NCBI GenBank assembly: GCA_003116995.1
Contig: BDSL01000138.1
Coordinates: 1-64,000, forward strand
Length of the DNA stretch: 64,000 bases
Source: Yamagishiella unicocca
Taxonomy: Eukaryota; Chlorophyta; Chlorophyceae; Chlamydomonadales; Volvocaceae
Direction: 5' to 3'
The notes beneath the pieces were generated by a model. It saw only the letters and a list, made by a program, of their open reading frames with translations, searched no databases and was not told where the DNA came from. The first letter of the stretch is position 1; each line of letters opens with the position of its first letter. Made by a program: the position numbers and the translations under genes. Of the stretch, positions 20,894 to 33,421 are shown one piece after another.

Positions 20894-23800
20894 CGCGGCG
20901 CGCCAGGACGTAGCAAGCGGCCCGGAGCTGGGTCCCGTCAGTTTCGCACCGAGCTGGTTGGTTGGGTTGTTGCAAAGGTGGTTGGCACGGCGCGGGAGTT
21001 GGGTTGTCTTTGGGGCCGGGTTTGGCCGTTGGCCAGACTTGGCGGTGATGAGGATTGGCGGGTAGGCTTGTTGAGCGCGAGCATGGTGCTGCTAATGACC
21101 GAGATACGGAGGGTGGCATAAGGCCCGGGTTACACGATATGGGTAGTGTAGCTGGCGCAGAGTCTTCGGGGGATGGGTCGAGGCGGGTGGTGAGCAGCCG
21201 ACAGTGAGCGCGCGTCAGGACTGGGAATGGGTGCAGGGTGCTGGTGTGGCACGTTCGTAGGACAGCGGAGGGAGGGTTGGTGTATTCGTTTCAATTCAAG
21301 TTCATTCGTGGTTCCTCCCTTAAGAAACATGCTGGATTGTGTCAAAATGGCGTGGTGGTGGGTGGTGCCGGTGGTGGTGGTGGTGGTGTGGCGCAGGACG
21401 TTGGCGGGAGTGGCAGTGGCAATGAGGCGGGTGGAGGGAGTCGTTGATGCTGTTGGTTGGTGGTATTGTGAGTAGCGAAGTTCCAGGTCGGAGGTACGCG
21501 ATCACCGAAGTCTCGATTCTGCCGACCCGCCTCCTGCGGCCCTCATTGCCGCCGTACGATATCTCTTTCCGCCTGCTGCATCTTTGCGCGTGCTGCAGCC
21601 TCTTCCTACACAGCGCCCATGTTACAGGTACTGGGAAGGAATGGCGCCGCGTCCCGAGCACATCGTTCGCTTCGACACGCTCCGCTTGGAGAGGAGTGGA
21701 GTGGAGTGCGGGCAGCGTGTTTTGCAGTAACCGCCTGGTAGGTCAGCGACGCCAGGTGTGAGTGGTGCTACGGTGCTAGTGTCCATGCACAGGCGGCGGT
21801 CGGCCGAACTGTCCTCAGATTTTGGCTGTTTAATGATTGCGCTGCTTCGTGGTCCTGATCAAGCACGTGGAAGAGCGTCTTCGCACTCTACGCTTGCAGA
21901 CCGACGAACAGATCGAGACAGTCTGGCTATCGGCCTGGCGTAAGGCTTGCCCGACGGAGCGGTGTTAAACTGACTGAGTGGTGGCATCCGCGATATCATG
22001 AGAGGGCGAGTCGGAAAAGGGAGCGAGGATGTGTCCCCGGAGGAGGGTTTGCTCCAGGGGGGGGGGGGTCAGCCCCCTGCCCAGGCTTGGACTGTCGATC
22101 AAACAATACACGTAGTAGGGAGGGTGCCATCTCCTCCCGTGAGAAGGTAGCCTCTGATGACGTCGCCGTCAACATCATCGTGTTTTTGTTTTGGTTGCGC
22201 TTGCGTCGCCTTGTGCGGCACGCTGCTGTCGCGGTCGCGGTCACGGGGGCCACGGCGAGCATCGTGCCGTACCAGTACATTGTGCCGTACCACTAAGTCA
22301 CCACTGTGCCGTACCAAGTCTGTCTACGTTCGCGCTATACTTGGGCGTCAAGTGGGAGGTGGAGGGCGCTGCCGTTAAGCCTGAGGGCGGCGACGAGATT
22401 GCCTTCGAAACCCTAAAACCCCCAAAAACCAAAAACCCTCCCTGGAGTTGGGACCGGACCCGCACCCGCGCCAGTGCATGGGGCCCTTGTTGGGGACGAC
22501 AGGCTTCATGCCGTGAGGGGGTTTGGTGTGGAGGCGGGTCATTGTACGACGGCCGAAGGCATTCATTGTCGTGCGGCTTGGTTCGCGGGAAGGGGAGAAC
22601 CCGGCGCGGCGTCTGCTGTCGGCGGCGGTTGTTAAACAGGCGGTTAGGACGTTTGACGGGCGGGCTGGAAAAAGGAGAAGGCCCTCGGTGTGTGGTAGTT
22701 CTGTGGGGCAGTATTGCGGAGGAGACGGCGATGGCGCCCCGGGGCCCATTGGCGGCCTGGCAAGGGACGACGGCCGGCTAGGGGGGTTTTGAAGGATGGG
22801 GGCTGTCGGCGTGGGTGGAGTTGGACCGTTTTCGTACCTGGAGTATCGCCGTACGTCAGCCATGTGTATGTGTTTGAGGGGAAATTGAGGGGAAACGCGT
22901 GAGGGTGGCGGCGCGGTGTGTGTGTGTGTGTGTGTGAGTGTGGCTGTGTGTGTTTTGTGGTGGGGAAGCGCACGTGGCTCGGGCGTGAGGTGTCAGCACA
23001 CCAGATTGGCGACACTGCTGCCTGGCGGGTACACAGCCGTACTGTACGGATTGCAGGCTCAGCAACGCTGCGGACTTCGGGCGAGCACCTGAAGGTTTTT
23101 ATGGTCTCGAAACAGATGTGGGGAAGAGGATGAGGTGTTTGCTGGAAGGGAGCTGGCGGGTGCAGGTGCACAAACGTTTGACCGTCAGGCTGCGCTGCTG
23201 TGTGGACCTCGCATCGCAGCGCGGCTGCGGTTGTTTGAAAAGGCTGGTAATACGGACGGTGGGCTTTGATTGGTTGTGTTTAGTTAGTTAGTTCATGATT
23301 TTTGTCGGCGCGCACTTGAGCGTGATAGGGGGGGGGTGAAGCAGGTGAGGGAGCTGCTTCATTCTGGGGCTGGCAACGGTGATCACTGATAATTCCTGGT
23401 GAGGGGGGTTGCAAGGAAAACCCCGGGGGGGGGGTTACATGGAAGAAGCGGTAACTCGACGTGGGAAGTGTATCGGGTGGATAGCCTTCGAGGGGGTTTT
23501 GGGGGGGCAGCCCCGGCGCCCAGCAGCTGGTGTCGGGTGCGCGCCTCGTCTTGTGTAGCTTTCGAGCGATCTGCAAAACGAGGAGCCGGGTGTGGCTGGA
23601 GGGAGCTTTGGCGGCGGTGGTGGTGGTGGTGGTGGTCGGTGATGGTGGTTTCGGAGCCGCACAGCCGGGCTTTCCTCAGCCCGCCGGCGCCACACATCGC
23701 TTCCGACCGTTACGTACGCCGAGGTCCGCAAGGAGGGAAGGCACGGAGATGAGAAGAAACAATGGCAGTAGGTACGTTTTGGTTCCACACATGTCGCATT

Positions 23801-26515
23801 GGACACAATCATTGCCGTGTGGTGGTGGTGGTGGTGGTGCTTGCACGGTGGTGGTGGTGGTGGTGGTTGTGGTGCTTGTACGGTGGTGGTGGTCCTGTCG
23901 TACAATTGAACCTGGCGGAGTTTCGGGGCCGCGTAGGCGGCGCGGGGCGCGCGTGGACATGGGGGCCACGTGTCGTACATGCCACTGTGCCGTACATGCC
24001 ACGCCGACCGCGCGGCTGCGGCCCTGAGCGCTGAGAGGATGCTGCAGGCGGCGGGTCGGGGCAGGGATGGCAGTCCGCCATTTTTGGCCCCCACAAACGC
24101 GCAACTGCCCGTACGGCGGGGCTTCGCAGCTCGCTAGCAGTTTCGCGGATCTCGGATTCGCCGCTGCGTGTATTCCTCCGCACTCCTTTGTCTGCCTGCA
24201 TTCCTATTTCGGGTTTTCAGGGCTGGCTGAAAAGAGGTTCGATAGACTACCCCCTGAAAGTACACGGTTGGTTTCTGGTTCCGGAGCCGACGACGAGGAC
24301 GGCGGCGACGAGGACGGCGTGTGGAGTGTTGGGTGGGACGCGCCCCTAGGGGGGAGTGTCGCCGTTCGTTACAATCGCGCAGTCCCTATGTTCCCCAATT
24401 GAACCCAATTACGTCGTGCGGGTGGGTGCTATCACGACAGCAAGAGAGTCTCTGGTTTGCCGTACAGTCGCACGCGAGTAGTAATGGGGGCCGCGGAAGG
24501 TCCCTCAGTGGTGTGGCGCCGGGCGCCGGCTGTGGAAACGGGTGCTGGCTTAGCCTAGGACGTCGGTTCCGTTTTTCGTTTTGGGGAGATAGCGGTTGAT
24601 TATGATGGTGATGGTGATGATGACAATGATGGTGCGTTAAGAAGAGCTTTCTAGTCGGTGCTGCGACGAGTAGGTAGCCCGAGCGGACAGGCGGCTGCGC
24701 GTGGAGGCGCATGTCCCGCTTGATGGGCTCGCCGTCGGCTGCCGGCGTGCCGCCCGCGGTGGCAAACACCAGCAGCACTCGATGTGGCCAACGCCCCACC
24801 TCAAGCGGCTCAGGGCTGCGCCCGCCGCCCGCCGCAAGTAGTGTTCGCGCGAAACCCTCCCTGGACCCTCCGCGGGTGGCAGCGATAGCCCACAAGAGGC
24901 CTCCACCACGGAGCCTCCTGCATGCACGCGGGCACGGTCGCGGTCGTGGGCCGCACGCGTCGGGTGCGGGTTATCAGTGCGACCGTACTGCAGCTACGCA
25001 CGGCGCCCGTTTGGCCTGTTGTCGTACGCGGAGTGGGGGTGGGGCTGGGGTGGGCACGTCTCGCGGACTGTGACGACGTCGCGCAAGAGCTTGTGGTGCT
25101 CAGTCGACCTACCGCAGCACCTGAGCACCAGGCAGGTAGAGCCTGTCGTAGGTCTTTCCCGAACCCCTAGAGCGAGAGTTCGTGTAGCGGTAGCTAATAT
25201 GTATGGTATCGACTAGGCCGACCAGGTAGTTGATGCGTCCAGTTGTGAGTTCAGCTAGCATGTCTGTGTGTGTGCTGTGGGGCGGCCATAGGGGTGCGTG
25301 GGCTGTTGGTCGACCTTGCCCGCGGCCTTTACCAGGGTCTGCCGGCATGCCTCGGTGTCAGGTGGAAAAACATGGGTCCCTAACTGCTGGGATTCCATGT
25401 CGAGCATGCGCCGCGTAGTGTGAGAGCTCCGCCTACCCTGTAGAAAGCTTCTTGCCTGCTCGCTCGCGATGACAGGATTCGTGCACAGAGCTGCACCCCT
25501 GTAAACATGTCCTTGCTTGCTCGTGGTGACAGGGTCCGTGCAGGGGACAGCGCTGCAGCGCTCCGCCGCTTCCTCCGATCCTTCATGCCGACATAGAGCC
25601 CCTCCCACAGTGCACAACATGTACACCCTGCATAAGGAAAACACCCTGCACTCCCATGCACCACAACCAGCCCACACAGTGCCGCACATACTTGCTGCCG
25701 CTGCATCTGCCGCTGCCGTGCCTTGCCGCCTGAGCCAGCCCACTGCGCCCTGCCGCGCCCTCCACCGTGTCACCCGCCGCCCCACGCTGCATGCCGCCCC
25801 GGCTCCGTCGCCGCGCCCTGCCGTGCTTAATCTGCTCGCTGCACCTCTACGTAGAATCTGCCCCACTGCAGCCCGCTATGGCCCGCAGCACGCCGCATCA
25901 CACGCTACCGCACACGCTACCGCAGTGGCTGCGGCGGTGGCTGCGGAAAACAGTGGGCTGCATGCTGAGCAGGGGCGGTCGTGTCGCGGCTTGAGGTGCA
26001 GCTGGTCGGGCGGACGAGACCGACGTTCAAGCCGTACCTGTGCAAAATCTGGCGACAAGGAACACCCTCTCTGGCCTAGCCAGCTGGCATGCCTTGGCAC
26101 GACTCTCCGCAGCTCGGACGCTAGCCGAGCACCAAAACCCAAGGATGAAAAAAACATACTGAAGCACAAACGACGAGAGACAAACCCTAAAACCTTATAA
26201 CCCTAAACACGCCGAAACACGCCGAAACGCAAGGATGAAAACAGAGCAGCGTCGTGGAGGTTACGCCCTCAACTGCACCCACCTCAACAAGCTACTGGTA
26301 GTCGATACCGGTGACCACTCGCGGCCAGAGCGGCCACCTTGCCCCTCCCCGCGCTACTGCGCCGCCCTGCGCCTCACGGCCCCTCCCTCGTGCGCCTCCG
26401 CCGCCTCCTCACCCGCCGGCGCAAATTGTAGATATAGCTCTCGTCCCAACGCCCATCCGCGCAGCCCCCCCTCCTGCCGCCAACCCGCTCCAGCGCCCCC
26501 ACCACACTCGTACGA
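20894..26515. other. repeat-rich region with unjoined coding-like fragments
   Basis: This lies between two convergent genes. Fragments with coding character: plus 21487-21625 (EVSILPTRLLRPSLPPYD, open to a GT after the last codon), plus 21853-21966 (HVEERLRTLRLQ ... stop), plus 22140-22290 (a hydrophobic stretch), plus 22317-22420 (GVKWEVEGAAVKPEGGDE), plus 24222-24402 (acidic, ending in a stop), and minus about 24650-24810 (LLVFATAGGTPAADGEP). I could not link them with consistent phases and recognise no domain. A degraded or small unannotated gene is likely. The region also holds GT/GGT microsatellites and repeat family A copies. Confidence 0.35.
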
Positions 26516-29500
26516 TTACGACACGTCCATGTCGGTGCTGGTAGGCGCCGCCGTGGCCGCAACCGCCGGCTCCGGCAGCAGCCGCAGCGGCTCCAGGGAG
26601 GTCCTGATCCCCTGCGCAGCAGCCGCCACAGCCGCCGACTTGTCCGCCTCCGCTAGCTGCTGCAGCCCCGAAACCAGTCCCGGCAGTAGCTCCCGCCGGT
26701 CGGTCTCGCTCCATCCTGCCGCTACTGCCGACGCAGCGGCGCCGCTGCTGCCGCCGTCGGCTGCGGGGGCTCCCGCCGCCGCCTGGACCAGTGCGCTGAG
26801 CGCCGCCAGCGCCGCCAGACGGAGCTGCTGGACCTGGGATTCGGATTCGGGTTTGGGTTTGGATTTGGGGTTGGGGTTGGGGTTTGGATTGGGTGATATG
26901 TGATGCTCATTGCGTTGCTATGGGGTGCCACCCACGCCTGGTACGAGATGGAGTGTGTGAGTGTCCAACATTCGGACGACTACCGTACTCTGGACGACTA
27001 CCGTACTCTGGACGACTACCGTACTCTGGACGACACAGTAGTGAAGCAAGCGCGAAGCGTGCAGGGTTTCTAGTGGGATGGGATCTGCGGACTGGCTAAG
27101 CCTGGCCGGATCCGGTACCGCGCTCGAGGGAGGGGGCCGGATCCGGTACCGCGCTCGAGGGAGGGGGCCGGATCCGGTACCGCGCTCGAGGGAGGGGGCC
27201 GGATCCGGTACCGCGCTCGAGGGAGGGGGCCGGATCCGGTACCGCGCTCGAGGGAGGGGGCCGGATCCGGTATCGCGCTCGAGGGAGGGGGCCGGATCCG
27301 GTACCGCGCTCGAGGGAGGGGCCCGGATCCGGTACCGCGCTCGAGGGAGGGGGCCGGGGCTTTACCTTGTGGTCGAGCGCCGACTGCAGCAGCCCGGGCG
27401 CCAGGGGTCCGAGGAGGGAGGCGGCGGAGGCCGGGGGGAGCAGGACCCCGGAGCAGCGCTGCGAGGACGAGGGGAGGGGGGGCGGGGGCGAGGTAGGGGG
27501 AAGTGGAAGGGGGGAGGGGGGAGGGAAAGGGGCGGGGGGGGCCGCTGGTGCCTGAAGTGTTTTCCAGTGGCTACCGGCAAGGCAGTGTGCCGCCTCCGAC
27601 TGCCCGAGGCCGCACCTCCCATCCAGTTGCGCCAGGGAGGGGGGGTGGCCCCTGCAATGCCTGCAGCCCGTCACCAGCCAGGGCTCCCACCCAGCGCCAT
27701 CTGCCACTCATCATCCCATACCCCACACCCCCACCACCCCCATTACCCCACCCACCAGTGCCAATGCCTGCGTCGCCGTCGCCGCCGCCAGCTTGGGTAG
27801 CCAGGGCAGCTGTGCCCCCAGCACGGCGCGCAACGCCACCGCCAAGCCGGCGCCTTGATCCGCAACCGCAGCAACTGCCGCCGCCGCCGCCGCGGCGGGC
27901 TCCGGCAAAGCGGCGGCGGCAGCGCCGCCGCCGTCGGCGCCGCCACTCACTCCGACGCGCGCAAAGGCGACGGCGAGGCAGGACAGGCTTTCCGACAGAG
28001 GCAGCGGGCGGTCTATTTCCTCCTCAGCCGCCCCCGCCGCCGCCGGGCCAGTGGCGGTGGCGGTGGTTGGCGCTGACGATCCGGGCGTGGCCGCCGGCGC
28101 CGCCGCCACCGTCGCACCCGCCGGCGCCGCCGGCGCCGCCGCCACCGTCGCACCTACCTCGCAATGCCTGTTCCGGAGTTGAAACGGAGAGACGCGGGGG
28201 AGGTCGTGGAACGCTAGCAAGCCGCCGCCAGGCGGGCAAGTGCGCGTACGGCGGACGTTTCGCAGGTTGGACCCCAACCAACTTTCCAAACGGCAACGAC
28301 ACAACGGAAAGCCGTCGAACCAACCGACCAAGACCAAGCCCACTCACTTGGCTACGGAGGCTAGGAGCACCGGCGCCACTCGGCCGTAGTGGCTGCCCGG
28401 CAGGGCCCGAAGTACGACCTCCAGAGCAGCTATCGCTGCCGCACGGTACGACGTCTGTTGTACGGCATTCAATGGATCGGCACACGGGGGCCGGTCGGGG
28501 GGGGGGTTGATGGGGGTTTCTTATGGCCAGTCAGACGGATGGGTACCCGTACCCGTGAAACCCACCAAGCCGACCGTGTCCCCCAACTCCCAGTAACAAG
28601 AAGCGCCACGGCAGCCCCCCAACTCCTGCTGGTGCTACCCGCCGCATACACACCCCGCCACACGCCCCAAAATACGTCCCGAAACCACTCCGAAACCTCT
28701 CCAAAACCACTCCGAAACCACTCCGAAACCAACCCCTCGACCCTCCCGCACCTTCTTGCGGCCCACGGCGGCCATCAATGCGTCCACCACGGCGGCATGC
28801 CCCGGCGCGGCCTCCATGACCCGCGGGTCGGCCGCCACCAGCGCCGCCAGCGCGCCCAGCAGCGCCTCCTTGCCCTCCCACAGCCGGCCCACGGCGAGCT
28901 CGGAAAGCAGCGCCGCCGCCAGCCGCCTGTCGTACATATTAACGGAGTTTGCAACCGATATTCGGCCCGGGCTCAGCTCCAAAGAGCGGCCACGTTGCGG
29001 CCACACTGCGGAACTCCGTTGTGATGACGATCTTGGGACTCACATACGTCGTACCTCTGGCTCTGGTCCGTGATGGGCTTCAGATTGATCGGTGGGTGCG
29101 GAGTCTCCCCCCCTCCGGCCAACGCCCAGTGCCCCAAACCCACGGGTCCCCTCCCACACACACCCGTGGGTTGCCCGTCCTGCGCCAGCCGGCAAGCAAC
29201 CGAAACCACGGCACCCGGGCGGGCACGAAACACACCGCCACGCTCACCTGCCCTGCTCGCCAAGTGCGTCGGGGGCGATCTGGAGCACGTGGGGTTCGGG
29301 GTGGAGTGGGTTCGGGGTGGAGTGGGTTTGGGGCGGAGTGGGCTTGGGGATTTAGGGGGGTTACAGGAAAAAAACCGGTTTAGGGGGGGTGTCACGCCCC
29401 ACAGCAGCCTTCACCTGTCGCGGTGAAGACCGCTGCGGGGCATGACATCTTCTCTTCTACCGGTTCATCTGTTGCCTGTCGGAAACCCTTCCCTCCCTCC

Positions 29501-32500
29501 TTTGTCGTGTAACCGGGTCTCCTCGCCACCCCCTCTGGAGGTGGGATAATTCGTTCCTTTTTTAATCTTGGTTTTTGCAGTCCCACGCTGGAGCCATCGT
29601 CGTGCCCACGCCCCCTCCACCTCCACCCACCTCGGTCAGCTTCACAGTCGCCTCCGCAGCGGCCTTCTTGCGCCCCCACTGCTGCCCGCCCAGCATCTCG
29701 CACAGTGCCGTACAGATCTCCTTGCCGTACAGCCGGATCGCAGCCGGTTCGCTCGAGACGCCCTCCTCCCAGATCTGCCCCGCGATCAAGTATGTGGGTG
29801 GTGATGGTGGGGTGGGGGGGGGGGATTAGTCAGTCGGGGGTGTTTAGAAACGGTTTTACGCGAGGGGACAGGATAGTTGGCGCATGGTCGTCGGACACCA
29901 ATTTTGTGGGCGCATGCTGGAGCACTGGAACTGACTACCGGCAAGGCTGTGGAGGCGGCCTGTCGGAGCTGTGTAAAAGAAAAGAAATAGAAAAAGGATA
30001 AGCAACGCGTATGATGGAGACGTGTACGTGCCTGCCAACCGTCTACCCATCATTGTCGCACCGCAAGCGCGCACCTAATCACAACGGTCAACCGAATCAA
30101 CGGTCAACCGAATCACACAGGCCCCGCATCAGCGCCCCCCCCCACACACACACACCTCGGCCCACGCCGCCGCCACGTCCTTGTCTTCGTCCATCTTGGC
30201 TCCGAAGGCGGCCGGCAGTACGGCAGCGTCGTGCGCCCGCAGCTTGTCGGGAGCGGCCCGCAGCAGCTCCCGCAGCAGCAGCCCCCCAGACAGCCTGGGC
30301 AGCAGGGCGGGAGGGGGGGGAGGGGGCGTGAAAATCGTTGACGCGAAAAAGACAGGGTAGTTGGCGCATGGGCGGGACAGGGGGTGGGTGGGGGGGTTGG
30401 GGGCAGCCTGGGCAGCAGGGCGGATGGTGGCATGCATACCGTCGACGCAAAAGGGAGGAAACCCGTGGGAGGAAACCCCGCGCGCGGGGGGGGGGGCCGA
30501 GGGTTCGGAGGTGCGGAGTGGCAGGTGGAGCTGGCGAATGCCGTGGCATGCCATCGCACGCCGTACGCCGTACGCCGTACACCCGCCGAATCGTCTAGGA
30601 GCCCTCACCGGCAGTCCGCGTCCGCCCCCGGATCGCTGTACGACGCCAGCGCCTCCGCCACGAACTTGTCCATCCGCTTCTCGCCAGCGTGCCGTACAAC
30701 CTGCGCGGGGGTTTCGGAGCGGCCCGGGCCCCCGACAGTTGGCGCGTCACACCCACCCTCCAGCCGCCATCCCAAAACCGCCGGACCGACATGCCCAGCT
30801 CACACAATCGCCACGTCAGCATGCACCCCGCCCCGCCCCAGCCGCCGCGGCGGCGCACGCCACGCAGCCTCGTGCCTAATTTGGCCGGCCCATGTCCTGA
30901 TCAGGCCCCCACCGATCCCAAGATCCCCACCGATTCCCTCACCTGCGCTGCTGCAGCGGCGTACGACCGCCTCACGGTGCTGCTGCGCTCGCTCCGCACG
31001 GCGGCGCTCAGCACGCGCAGCAGCGGGGCGGCATGCGGCCGCAGCAGCGGCTCGGCTCCGGTGCTGCCCGCCGCCACCGCCCCCGGGCGCGAGGCCAGGT
31101 TGCGGATGAAGCGGGCGGTGCCCACCTGGCGAGGCGGCAGGAAGGGGGGTGGGGGGGCGGGGTTCAGGGAGGGTGGACTTGCGGCGGGGGGGGAGGTAAC
31201 AAACGTCGTGTCCCCAACACATGTGCCTCTTGACGCCCCTCTTACCTTGGTGTTAAGCCCCACCCCCCTCTTCATGGTGCCCACCAGCGCCGGGATCAGC
31301 TGCTCCAGGGTGGGGCCGTCAGCCAGGCGAGCGGCGAGGTCCAGGGTGTCGCCCTGCGCAGGACGCGGTTGGAGAGGTGGTTGGAGAGGTACCGGTAGTT
31401 AGAGAGGCGGTTGGAGAAGTGGTTGAGGATGGGGTGCAAACCCCGACCCAACCCGCACCCACCAGTGGCGACGCCCGAGCTGCCGCCACTCGCGCCCCCT
31501 CCAGCCGCTCCGAGTCCAGCCCCAACCGCTCCGCGTGCTGCTCCACGTAGTTGAGCCTGTGTCGGTTTTGTCGGTTAGAGTATGGCGGTTGAAAATTGCG
31601 TAACTAATTACCCGGATATACGGACGACGAACGATTGCCGTACACAGTGTCCGGCAGCTCCTTCCCTATTTCCTACTCTTCTCCTGAATGCGTTCCAATC
31701 GGATCCCGCCCGGTCGTATCACCTTTTTCTGCCGCCGAGCCAGCAACTGACAAACCAACCAATTAACTAACTAGCTAACAGCCGTACCTAACGTCCTCCA
31801 GGGAGCTCAGCGCCTCCAGCAGCGCCGGGACCAGTGCCGGCAGCAGCGGGCGCAGGGCGGCAGGGGGGGCGGCCTTGGCGGCCAGACCCAGCACCTCAAC
31901 CGACAGCGCGCGCACCTGTACGACACCGTTACCGTTAGGAAGGGAGGTTGAGGTTAAGGTTACTCAGTTAGGGTGCCACTGCGCAGAGATTTCCGAGCCC
32001 TTCAGGTCGCCGTCTTTGTTCCCGGCATACCCCCTGGCGGGCGTGTGGGGGGGTGCTTTCCGACAGAACGCTCCTCAAGCACCTTGGTCGTACACAAGGT
32101 GAGCATAAGGCCCTGACCACGCACGGCCCGCCCCCCTCCCCCCAAAGAGTGTCAACGGTTTTCGTGCCACCCCCCAAAAAAGTACCGCATGTTTACTCGC
32201 AGGACGTTGCGCCCAGTCAGCTGCGCAGTTTAATTGCTACAGCACAATATATCATTACACGTTGCGCTACAAATTACATTGCATGATACTACATACATCA
32301 TGCGCTGTTTGAACATGATGCGCTGCAAGGTATATCCTGTGCTAATACATTCAAACGTCGCGTGCGATCCAAAGGAGGTACGGCTGAGCGCAAGGACGGT
32401 CGCAGCCAGCATGCCCCTCCCCCGTCGGTCCTAAACGGTTTTTTCTCGCATCTACGGGTCTTCCTCAACCCCGCCCCCCTCCCCCCGACGTGGCCGCGCC

Positions 32501-33421
32501 CACCTCGGCAACGTTCGACGTAAGGCCCTGCTCCAGAAGGATCGGCGTCACCGCCGCCACCGCAGAGCCGCAATCTGCGGGGGTTTCAGGGCAGCACGCG
32601 GTGGGGAAGAACAGGGGAGACGCGGGTTATTATATCCGCGGGTCCACGGCCGACAAACCGAATGGCGATGAAGATGGGAGGGGGAGGCGGGGTCTGAGAA
32701 AACGCGTCTTGCTGCAGTAGTATGCTGCGTGTACGGGTTCTGGCCCCACCTCCTTCTCAGAGGCCTCCAGCTCTGCCCCCTCTCCTCCCCGCCCCCAGGA
32801 GGGCTTCTCCTTGCCGCGCCGCTCCGCTGGACCAACACCTTCACCACCCTCGGTTTGTCGGCCGTGGATTCCCGGATCCTCTTACAAACACAACCCCCGG
32901 AGGCCTCCAGCTCTGCCCGCCATCAAACACAACCCCCGGAGGCCTCCAGCTCTGCCCGCCATCAAACACAACCCCCGGAGGCCTCCAGCTCTGCCCGCCA
33001 TCAAACACAACCCCCGGAGGCCTCCAGCTCTGCCCGCCATCAAACACAACCCCAGGAGGCCTCCAGCTCTGCCCGCCATCAAACACAACCCCAGGAGGCC
33101 TCCAGCTCTGCCCGCCATCAAACACAACCCCAGGAGGCCTCCAGCTCTGCCCGCCATCAAAAACAACCCCAGGAGGCCTCCAGCTCTGCCCGCCATCAAA
33201 AACAACCCCAGGAGGCCTCCAGCTCTGCCCGCCATCAAAAACAACCCCAGGAGGCCTCCAGCTCTGCCCGCCATCAAAAACAACCCCAGGAGGCCTCCAG
33301 CTCTGCCCGCCATCGCACCTCGCGGAGGTGTGTGCGCCGGGTCCACCAGCCGCAGCGTAAGGCCCCTCACGGTCCGAGCCATGGACAGCGCCGCGCGCCG
33401 TACACTGTCCTTGATGTCGTC
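26516..33421 (-). CDS. ECM29: ECM29 exons 33-47 (residues 1609-2340)
   Basis: Exons: 33421-33319, 32574-32504, 31915-31788, 31556-31463, 31353-31246, 31125-30943, 30700-30609, 30294-30156, 29774-29631, 29279-29248, 28926-28752, 28454-28348, 28167-27756, 27458-27366, 26833-26516. Exon 42 is only 32 nt ([10 protein letters not shown] plus two bases). It was found because it restores phase between exons 41 and 43 and completes the expected helix. Exon 45 carries a large Ala-rich insert. The last exon is HEAT-like and ends STDMDVS. Confidence 0.87.

Noticed and set aside
25517..26200. 227-codon plus-strand open frame before the ECM29 3' end
   Set aside because: It has no domain, biased composition (Ala, His, Ser, Arg) and no splice or family support.
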